This document shows positions 38,801-48,498 of a stretch of 64,000 bases of DNA, one piece after another. The DNA is from Lactifluus volemus. Lineage: Eukaryota; Basidiomycota; Agaricomycetes; Russulales; Russulaceae. Numbering within the stretch: the first letter of the stretch is position 1; each line of letters starts with the position of its first letter. Position numbers and translations under genes: made by a program. The stretch lies in the NCBI GenBank assembly GCA_022376515.1, contig WTXI01000076.1, forward strand, positions 97,184-161,183, written 5' to 3'. A model generated the notes under the pieces. That model did not search any database. It had not been told where the DNA came from and saw only the letters and a list, made by a program, of their open reading frames with translations.

Positions 38801-41800
38801 ATGGCGTCTACGATGACAACGTCTGGCCTCCCCATTATCATCGATGCTGCTTTACAAGAGTACACCAAGCAGACGGGGATCGATCTTACCCAGAACCCAT
38901 TCGCTCTCAAAGTCCAACACTCCGATTCTCCAGATGATGTCCTAGGGCTGTTCCAAGAGCGAGAGAAGGAGTTCAAGGAATATCGAGATGCAAATCGCAA
39001 CCTCTTTAATTGCCTCAAACCAGTAGTGCAGGTATTGCATGCGCTCTCTGGTGTCCTTGGCGACACGATTAGCATTGTGAGCCTCACGAGCTTCATTTTC
39101 CTCATGTCCTTGTTTATTGATTCCTTTTCCAGCCATTTCCACCATCAAAAGCAATCTTTGTTGGAATTGATGTTCTCCTCGCAGTACGCCCTTCTCCATT
39201 ATCGCTTCCGGTCTGATCCTTCTGACATGTCACTACTTCAGGCAGCTAGTGGCGTTAGTTCGAGTTATGACGCACTAGAAGATCTATTCCAATGCGTTCA
39301 GAATTTTCTTCAACGCCTACATGTTTATACCCAGATTCCTTTCCCCCCCGCGATGACAAATATACTCGTGAAGATTATGGTGCAAGTACTCTCAGTGCTT
39401 GGCTTGGCAACAAAGCAAATCAAGCAGGGGCGTTTCAGTGCGTAGGCCCTTCCTCAAAATATGTCACGTGTAGTTGAATGTGCAGCAGAGAAATTCGCGA
39501 AGAAGCTGTGCGGCGAGAGTGATATTGAAGCTGTGTTACAGAGGCTAGACCGCCTTACCCACGAGGAGGCTCGGATGACCGTTGCCCAGACGTTAGAGGT
39601 CGTCCATGGTCTTATGGATAATCTGAAGGTCGTCATGTACGGTGCGTGATGCTTCTTGACTCGTTACAAGAATTGGACGGGACTATTTTCGTAGATGGCA
39701 AGGCATCGATGAGCGATATACGGAAATCTCTTAGTATGTTATTTGCGTGCCCATGAATTCGTGTAGATTGGACTGAGGACCAATCTAGTCAGTATGCAAG
39801 ACACAGCTAGTAAGATAAATAAGATGGAACGTTCGTCATCATCCGGATCTACTATCTTGGTCTTCGAGGTTGACACTAAATTGAAGGTGACCAATTACAA
39901 AAGGATGTGAGGAACTGGCTCTCTCCCCCAAACCATTCGACGAACCACAACATCGCATGTCGAACTCACCAGAGTGGGACGGCAACTTGGTTCTTGGAGG
40001 GGAGTATTATTTCTGAGTGGAAAGAAAGGGGATCCTTGCTATGGATACATGGAAAACGTATGGTTTCTTCATCACTGGCACGTTCAGACTTCTAACAACG
40101 TTTTGGCCTATTAGCTGGTTCCGGAAAAAGTATACTCTTGTACGTGTTGATGAATTGTTTCATTTTCATCTGCAGCCACTGAGTTGCCGACCAGGTCCGC
40201 GATTATCGAAGACGTCGCAGGCTTGCGCGCAGCTGGGATGGCATCCATGGCATATTATTATTTCGATTTCAGAGACGCCAAGAAGCAGAATCGCCATGGC
40301 CTACTTTCCTCTCTCCTCACCCAGCTCTCCGTCCAGTCAAATTCATATTATGACATAGTCTCCCGGCTGTATGCGGCACACGACAGTGGCATCCAAGATC
40401 CCGCAGATCATACACTCATGCAGAGTTTAAAGGAAATGCTGGAACTCCATGAACAGGGACCGATATACATCATAATAGACGCTTTGGATGAATGCCCGAA
40501 TGTCTCTGGCATGCCAACGTCACGCGAAGATGTACTCGAACTTGTGGAGGAGCTCGTCAATCTGGAACTTCCGAATGTTCACATTTGTGTTACTAGTCGC
40601 CCCGAATTTGATATCCGAGCCATCCTCGAGCCCTTGACAACACTTCGCGTGTCTCTCCACGAGGAAAGTGGACAGAAGCAAGACATCATTGATTACGTAA
40701 CGAAGGTCGTGCACTCGGACCGAAAGATGCGGAGCTGGAGAGAGCAGGATAAGCAACTGGTCATTGATGTCCTTTCAGAAAAGGCAGACGGGATGTAAGT
40801 CACCGCTCTTTGTACGTCACTTCGGTCTACTTATTGGACCATGCAGGTTTAGATGGGTATATTGCCAATTGGAATCCCTGCGTCGCAATCTACCTGCGAG
40901 TATCCAGGGTGCCCTCGACCAGTTGCCCAAGACTTTGGACGAGACGTACAAATACGCCTTACTCTCCATTGAGGAGGAGAAACGTGAATATGCTCAACGT
41001 CTCTTCAAATGCCTCACCGTATCAATCCGCCCCTTGCACGTCGCCGAACTCGCCGACATTCTTGCCATACGGTTCGAGCCTGGTGCGCTTCCAAACTATG
41101 ACGTAGGATGGCGCCTAGGCGATGCAGAGGAAGCCGTTCTATCTGTTGGCTCGAGCTTGATATCGGTGGTCAATGTCGATGGCTCCAAAGTCGTACAGTT
41201 CTCCCACTTCTCGGTTAAAGAGTTCTTGACCTCCGATCACCTCGGGGACAACCTTTCCGGGTATCACATCCTTCCCGGCCCTGCACATACCATTCTCGCA
41301 AAGGCATGCTTGAGCATCCTGCTCAAGCTTGACGACCGCATCGACAAAGCGACGATCGAGAATTTGCCATTGGCAGAGTATGCTGCTCGGCATTGGGTCG
41401 AACATGCCCAATTTGATGACGTGTCATCAATGATACAAGATGAAATGCAGCACCTGTTTGACCATGAGAAATCCCATTTTTCGGCATGGGTGTGGGTTTT
41501 CAATATAGACCGTCCTTGGAGACAACACATGTCGACGATTCATCCGACCCCTCCAGAAGCGACACCCCTATACTACGCGGTATTATGTGGATTCCATGAC
41601 ATTGCGCAGCACCTTCTCGTTGCTCATCAGTTAGATGTCAATGGGAGGGGTGATTGTCGGATGAGCCCACTGCAAGCCGCGCTAATGACAAGAAATTTCA
41701 AGGTCGCAGGGTTGCTGCTACAGCATGGTGCTGAAGTAGATGTCCGGGATGAATTTGGCCATACTCCTTTGCACCGGGCATCACAAGGGGGGAACACTGA

Positions 41801-43481
41801 TATCGCACGGTTCCTTCTGGAGAATAATGCTGATGTCAACGCACGGGATACGGAAGACAGAACTCCACTTCACTGGGCGTCAATGGAGGGACAGCTAGAA
41901 ATTGTTAGTCTGCTGCTCCAGCACGGCGCAATTGTGGACTGTTATGAAAAAGATGGCATGACCCCTCTGCACTGTGCGGCGGGTTCGGGACATCTGGACA
42001 TTTCTCTGTTATTGCTAGACCGGGACGTGGACGTGGACGTACAGGACAACGACGGTTGGACCCCGCTACACTTTGTTTCATCTAATGGGTACATCGAGGT
42101 CGCCAAGTTGCTCATCCAGCGTGGTGCAGCTGTTGATGGCCGGAATGATGAGGAGCAAACTCCCTTGCACCACGCCTCATGGAATGGCCACCTCGATATC
42201 GTACGGCTCTTGATCGAGAAGGGCGCGAACGTATCTTCCAGATGCAACAAGGGCTGGACTCCGTTTCACTCAGCATCACGACGCGGGCACCTTCATGTTG
42301 TCGAGTTCCTACTTCGTTGTGATGTCAACCACGATGTCGGCGTTCAGAATGCGATTGGAGAGACCGCATTGATCCTAGCATCCCAGGAAGGGAAACTTGA
42401 CGTTGTGCGCTTCTTAATCGATCAAGGAGCAGACTTGAATTCCCGGTGCAAGAATTCATGGGTCGCGTTACACTGGGCAGCTCAAGAGGGTCATCTTGAC
42501 GTCGTACAGCTGTTTCTAGACCGCGGTGCAGACGTGAATGTACAGGGAGGCCAACTTTTGACTTCGCTGCATCTGGCTTCGTTCAATGGGCATATCCAAA
42601 TGGCACAATTGCTAGTTGATCGTGGGGCAATTGTCGATTCTTGTAATGGTCAACAGGAAACACCGCTTGACTCGGCAGCTAGAAGTGGGCAAGTCGAAGT
42701 CGCACACTTCCTACTCGAGTCAGGAGCGAATGTACATGCGATGGATAAAGACGGCTGGACCCCGTTACACACGGCATCATGGAATGGCCATCTCAAGATC
42801 GTCAGGTTGTTGCTCAGTCGAGGTGCGGATCTCGACTCACGGAATCGCACCAATGAGATTGCCGCAGATTTGGCATCGGAGAATTCTAAGCCCAAGGTCG
42901 CAGACTTTTTGGTCAAGTGCAAAGGAGACGAGAATTTTCGGAATGGGATATGCTCAACTGGATTGGATATAATGGTGCACGACACTGATGAAGAGGACAT
43001 TACGGAACCAACTTCACTACATGCTGCGGCCGCAGAGGGCAAACTTGGCGTTCTGCAGTCGCTTCTTGTACGTGGGGCAGATGTCAATGGACGAAATGCA
43101 GAACATCAAACTCTACTACAACTGGCATCGACAAGGGGGCACTTCGATATGGTGCACTTACTGATTGAGCGCGGCGCGGAGGTGGATTCACGGGGCAGTG
43201 ATGGGTCGACCCCGTTACACTGGGCATCGGAAAATGGGTACACTGATGTGGCGCGGTTGTTGATTGATCACGGTGCGGATGTGAACGCCAGGGACGAAGA
43301 TAATTGGGCTCCCATTCATTTCTCAGCAGTCAAGGGACAATTCGACGTTGTAGAGTTGCTGCTTGCACGAGGCGCGAACCCGCATTATCTCACCGATGAC
43401 GGTCGATCCGCATTCCATATGGCGAGAGGAAAAGGATACCGTGAAATTGTACACCTACTCAGAGAGCAAGATGCAAAGTAA
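38801..43481 (+). CDS. NLR-like receptor copy 5 (Goodbye-NACHT-ankyrin), complete
   Basis: Exons 38801-39076, 39133-39183, 39242-39437, 39474-39641, 39695-39733, 39789-39830, 39887-40057, 40115-40139, 40195-40794, 40847-43481 sum to 4203 nt in frame (1400 aa). The start is the second ATG of the family because the first is mutated. A TAG inside intron 3 (GTGCGTAGG at 39438) would truncate the protein if the intron were kept, which supports that short intron as real. P-loop GKPGSGKS, Walker B IIIDALDEC, sensor TSRPEFDIR, FSHFSVKEFL, then about 19 ankyrin repeats. N-terminus is subtype A like copy 2; the 3' flank is type beta like copy 4. Role as a recognition receptor is inferred from the family. 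Confidence 0.92.
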
Positions 43482-45124
43482 GCATAGCACTTAGTAGTAA
43501 GGTGCGATGAATCATTATATAGGCGCTGATTGAGGGCTTACTTGAATCGCTTGGTCCAGCAGCACACTGGCATCCACCGTGATGGCTCAGTGACTCTGTG
43601 TTTTCGGCTATCCTCATCCACCTTCCAGACTTTGCGCTTCAAATTGTGCGCCGCTCAAGGTTCACGTTTACTATACTTTCCACCTAGCGTTGCTAAGTAG
43701 TTGTACTTTGTCGTTTTACTATCGCCCTCAGGCTTCTACTTTACTCATTCATTGACCGTGATCATGCATATATACTCCTAGCCCGCCTTCATATAACCGT
43801 GTTGCGTTCTCTCCTCTTAGTTTCTGTATGACCCTTCCTTGGTATCTTGGAAAGCCTCTCAACAATTCGAAGCCTTGCGTTGCTAGATTCTACTTTTAAA
43901 CTTGATTTACTTTGTTGGTTTGAATTCCAGAGCTTTTTGAAATTACTGAGATTCTGAGAACGCATTATTATAATCGCTGTAAGACACAAACGATCCTTCC
44001 GCATAAACCACCAGGCCCTCGTCGCGCGCGCCCACGCGCGGGGTTTCATGTATGGGTTGAGCGCATTTTCGTGAATCGAAAGCGGTGCGTTGTACCCCGC
44101 GGCGAGGACGATGTGTGGGGAAGAACTGTAATGGTGAGAGATGGGAGATAATACTGTAGATGATAGTGTTTTCCAGTGGATGAAAACGAAATATTCTTGG
44201 GCGCAGCGGTACGAAAGGAAGTTCAGGGGCCATCTCCGTCGCGACGAGGAAGCATGGGCAGTAGTTATTTTTTGCGAAGACGTCAATGTGTTATGGTGAT
44301 TTACCGTATAAGTACAAAAATGTATCGTCGGGCGGCGTGAGCCAAATACAGTAGAGAGATAAACGGAGAAAGGGGGGGGGGTTCGACCCTTTCTCGTCGG
44401 TGCCGCCGGTACTACCAAAAGGGTTTTTTTTTGTTTTGCTTCTATCACGTTCGCGAGACGCCAGCGCACATTGTCGGCGTCGGGCGAGCTAGTCATACCC
44501 AAAGTAGCACCAAAAAACAATCGTCATGACCTATTTTTTGTTTTTGTTTTTTTCAGGAACAGGAGTTCTAGACGGGTTCTTTTTCAAGGGTTCTTCCCCC
44601 CCCCCCGCGGGATAGATGGGTTTCGTATACAGACATATCATAAGTAGGATGGAAAGTTTAATAAAGGACCATGCCAGTAGGCGGAGTTCTCGCCGGAGTA
44701 CCGTGACAGACGTTTTTTTTTGGAGGGCAAGGCTGTCCGCGTGAAGGCCACGCCGCGCCGCGCGATGTTATTAATTAAAGGGAGTACTGTAGTACTGTAT
44801 GGTGGGTTTTGTCCGCCCCCGTCGTTGTCGTAGGGATGGGTGTGTCAAGGTTAAATAAAAAGAGAGAGGTATGGCCTCTTCGCTCACTTAGTACTATGCA
44901 TCTTTTTTCTCACACAACTCATGGTGAAACAGGTCATCCGCGGGAACGCCGGGGGATGACTTTAAGGGGATATGCCTCTCCTTTGCTCGCTTCCTGTCTG
45001 GACACGATGAGTTAATTTTAGAGTTGTGGGTTGTGTTGAGAGGGGGGAAAGTTTGTACATTTTTGGGTGTTTGCGATAAGGGGTCATACGGCCTAAAATA
45101 GGATTACATATACGGGGAAACCCA
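43482..45124. other. 3' flank of unit 5 and right end of the array
   Basis: Repeat of the 3' module, type beta, with TACTGTAGTACTGTA at 44785-44799. It runs up to GGGGAAACCC at about 45115-45124. In every other unit this is followed at once by the relic's poly-T; here unique sequence follows. No gene supported. Confidence 0.75.
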
Positions 45125-45553
45125 CCCACGGGGTCGTGTGAGAGAACAAACTACTACATATGGTAACGGGACTTTATCTGGTTGTACATACAAACAAACA
45201 AAAATGAAGAGTGAACCTGCGATTGAGGGATGGGGGAAGATAAAAAAAAATTGGAAGGTTGCCGAATGCGTCGGATAACAAAGGACACGTCAAGTGTAGC
45301 CTCTGGGTACCTGGCAGGGGTGAGTGTGTACACATGTAACAAGGACAACAGAAGAAATGGAATGGAATGGAAGCTTCTAAAGACGTCTGAATAGGGTGAA
45401 CCGGTCGCGCAGGAGTTTTTGATGCACGAAGTGTAGAGAACCTCGTGGTTACCCGAGCCATAATTGTGATAGTCTGTTGATCAATGCCCCGGCGGACGTT
45501 GAGCGGACCAGAATAAGTTAGATCAGTCAGGGAGGGGGGGGCAGACAGAGGGC
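45125..45553. other. Single-copy spacer, no gene seen
   Basis: First single-copy sequence after the array. It contains an A-run at 45240-45250 and GGAATGGAATGGAA at 45358-45371. It probably includes the 3' UTR of the gene at 45554-46313 (-). Confidence 0.5.
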
Positions 45554-46313
45554 TCAAGGGTCCCCCTCAAAGTCGATCCACTCTACGCGGAACTGACGCC
45601 AGTCATTGTCCATCCCCGACCGGCCATCCGACGAGGACGAGTTGGAAGTCGACTCGTCGTCCCAGACGGCTCTCTTGTCCAAAGAGGGGCGGGACGGGTG
45701 TGTTGTCATCATGTGCACAGGGACAGTCTGCACGGAGACGCGGCGGTCGCGCAGTCTCGTCTGTGAAGTGGGAATGCCATGCTCCTCTAAGGAAGGCGAG
45801 TTGGGGAGCGTGACGATGATCGCCTTTCGGTTTGATGATGGCGATCCCGAGTCGATTTTGTGCAGATATGGGTCCACACACTCGTCCTCTCTGCGACGAT
45901 AAACATCATTGTTGGGTGTGTGGAACGCCAGGTGGGTGGGGAGGAAACTCACTCCAGAAGAGACGTTGCTTGGTAAACGCGGGTACTCCAGTCCCATATC
46001 CGTACGTCCAGTGCGGTTTCCTCCACGATACCACCGGACATTGAACGCCTCCGCGTGGGCCTGGGCACGACACTATCTGTGGCGTTCGGGCTAGAATCCG
46101 TGGCTGGGTTCGTTTCACTCCGTGGGGACGAGCGAGACCATAGTCTGGTTGGGAAATGAAACGTCTTCCACGAGGGGTTCTGTTAAGCGCCGTTACGTCT
46201 TGATGATCAGGTGTCGGTGACGATGACACGCTCGAACTGCGATAGGATGATGATCTCGACTCGATGACGCGAAGTCCGGCGGCGAAGAGGTTGGAGTAGT
46301 CGGTTTGAAGCAT
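45554..46313 (-). CDS. Unknown small protein, Ser/Arg-rich, 215 aa
   Basis: Not recognised. Three exons on the - strand fit splice consensus and phase: 46230-46313, 45953-46179 and 45554-45890 (648 nt). The start MLQTDYSNLFAAGL follows a C/T-rich leader. Residues about 20-75 are rich in Ser, Pro and Arg and look disordered. A central EETALDVRIWDWSTRVYQATSLLEEDE segment (split over exons 2 and 3) looks folded. The C-terminus is acidic and aromatic (WRQFRVEWIDFEGDP). No signal peptide or membrane segment. It is divergent from the kinase gene at 46851. The exon model is by eye; unspliced frames of 147 and 172 codons overlap here in other phases and are rejected. Confidence 0.6.
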
Positions 46314-46850
46314 ATCCGTAATATATGAGACACGTGAAAACTGCGCAAGCGCAGGGGAGGAGGAGGAAGGAAAAGGTAGATAGAAAGGGAAGGTAGGAAA
46401 TGGGAAGGAGAAAAGAAGGGACAAGGAAAGGGGGGTGGGTGTACTTGTACTACCCGGGGACTATGTTAACGAGAGGAGAACAATAAGGGGAAAGAGGGAG
46501 GTCAGTTGAGTGCGGTTCTTATAAACCATTATGGCTAGACGCCGCGCCAAGTCGCGTTACAATAAGCAAGTTGGCCCCGGGCCAACCATCGGTCCCTCGG
46601 TCCCGTATTAGAGAGGCGTTGCTTAGAGTCCATCATTGGATTGACCCCACCATCGATGGGATCGTGATGGTTTATGTACTTCCCCTCAAAAAATTGGGAC
46701 GTCTCAACATCATTTAAGCTCTGACCTTCAACAAAAGTGAAGTGAGCCCGGTTATGACCCGACTCCACATCCTAAGCACGTGAATAAAAATTAAATGGCT
46801 TCACACCACACCCTCCCTCTCGTTGGTGTACACTCAACTCTACCCTCACC
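46314..46850. promoter_or_regulatory. Divergent intergenic region between unknown gene (-) and PDK-like gene (+)
   Basis: 537 bp between two divergent start codons. The side near 46330-46440 is purine-rich on + (C/T-rich on the - strand), as in a fungal leader. The side before 46851 is C/T rich (CTCAACTCTACCCTCACC). No further element is called. Confidence 0.5.
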
Positions 46851-48498
46851 ATGTCTTTCAGAATATCTTCTGCCCTATGGGACAAGATCCATCATTTCGC
46901 ATCATTCCCTCAAACAGGAGGTCAGTTTGGCTGTGCTCTCCCATCAACCCCGTTCACTACCTCATCGTTCGTCCCTTTAGTGTCCTTGCAACAAATGGTT
47001 CAGTTTGGTCAAAATCCTAGTCAAGGCACACTTTTGAGAGCTAGTCAATTCCTGCTTGGTCCGTGCTTGATCTTTCTACTACTTTTACACTCCCCCGATC
47101 CCCTCTTTGATCAGAGGAGCTACCCGTCCGACTGGCGCATCGCGCTAAAGAACTTGATGGACTTCCCCATAACCTGACCAACATGCCTTCCATTCAAAAG
47201 GTCAAGAACTGGTACGCGCAGTCATTTGAGGTGTGCAGCCACATTGCGTTCCTGAAATTTGTGACGCGCATTTCCCCGCTAAGGTTAATTCCATTTTTCT
47301 CAGGAACTCATCAATTTCCCCCCAATCTCTCTCCAGCCCGATATCCGCACCGCCCTGGACCAAGGGGATATATCACTCCTATCACTTCCCGTGTCGACGC
47401 CAAATCTTAAGGAAAGCGCGTACGGTCGCATTGGCGATAGTAACAGCGTTGGCATCAATCGAGGCAGGCTCCGAATTCCGATCGAGAAACGGTCGGTAAT
47501 ATCTCTCTCTCTCTCTTTGTGAACATAATTGATTCTCGGATGTAGGTATTATGCGAGAACTTCCAACACCGAGTGGCCGCCCGAGGTCCACGACTATAAT
47601 GCTCGTTTCACCAAGACGCTCGAAGCGATCAAGCGGCGTCATGACCCCACTGTGACAACCGTCGCCCAGGGCGTGCTCGAGTGGAAGCAGCACCAAAAGA
47701 CGCAACACATCGGCCTCGACGTCCAGGCTTGGCTTGATCGCTTCTACTTGTCCCGCATTGGCATTCGGTTCTTGATAGGCCAACGTAAGCTCAATCCATT
47801 GCAAATATGGTCGCCTCGGTTCTCACACCTCAATATAGACGTGGCGCTCAACACTCTACCCCCCCACCCAGATTATGTAGGGATCATTTGCACGCGCGCC
47901 GTAAGTAATAAATTGCGTGCCACGTCAGCGTGTTAAATTTCATCATCATCCGACAGAACGTGCATGATATTGTCCACGAGGCGATCGAAAATGCTCGCTT
48001 TGTCTGTGAGGAGCACTACGGAATGTTAAAGGGCCCACCCGTGCAGCTGATTTGCCCGAACGACTTGTACTTTGCGTACGTCCCAGGCCACCTGTCACAC
48101 ATCTGCTTTGAGCTGCTCAAGAACTCGCTCCGCGCCGTTGTCGAGCGGTACGGGCACGACAAGGAAGACGCGATCCCACCGATCAAGGTGATCGTCATCG
48201 AGGGCAAGGAGGACATTACGATTAAGATCTCGGACGAAGGTGGCGGGATTGCGCGCAGCGCGATCCCGCTCATCTGGACGTACATGTACACCACCATGGA
48301 AGGCCAGCACATCGATCAGGATTTCAAGCGAGCGACTTTAACGCGCCCATGGCCGGCTTTGGGTACGGCCTCCCGCTCTCGCGGCTCTACGCGAGATACT
48401 TTGGAGGCGACTTGCGTCTCATCTCCATGGACGGCTTTGGAACCGACGTCTATATCCATCTCAACCGTCTCTCGAGCAGCCGAGAGCCTCTCCCCTAG
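46851..48498 (+). CDS. Pyruvate dehydrogenase kinase family protein, with one apparent base deletion
   Basis: Mitochondrial protein kinase family (PDK/BCKDK), which phosphorylates and switches off the pyruvate or branched-chain dehydrogenase complex. Seven exons: 46851-46920, 46981-47058, 47115-47230, 47304-47491, 47546-47784, 47839-47900, 47957-48498. They encode [60 protein letters not shown], the N-box [13 protein letters not shown] and the G1 box DEGGGI. After HIDQDF the frame breaks near 48325-48331: the read AAGCGAGCGAC is one base short of the expected Lys-Ala-Ser-Asp. In the next frame the rest is perfect ([38 protein letters not shown], stop at 48496-48498). Expected length about 431 aa. 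Since the gene is normally important and otherwise clean, a sequence error is more likely than a pseudogene. Whether the substrate is pyruvate or branched-chain dehydrogenase is not resolved. Confidence 0.88.

Larger units (their letters stand above)
1..45124. repeat. Tandem array of five NLR-gene units, period about 9.5-9.8 kb
   Basis: Equivalent points recur at regular spacing: the start of the last NLR exon is at 1846, 11644, 21480, 31301 and 40847, giving periods of 9798, 9836, 9821 and 9546 bp. Each unit carries the NLR gene (+), a 3' flank, a reversed retrotransposon relic (-) and the 5' flank of the next gene. Introns, flanks and relics are all alike, so whole units were duplicated, not just coding sequence. 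The left edge lies outside the window. The right edge is near 45,124, after the GGGGAAACCC that precedes the relic's poly-T in every other unit. Confidence 0.95.

Noticed and set aside
45554..45997. Unspliced 147-codon frame as a complete gene
   Set aside because: A GTGAGT..CGCAG intron (45891-45952) joins a different upstream phase and gives a better three-exon model.
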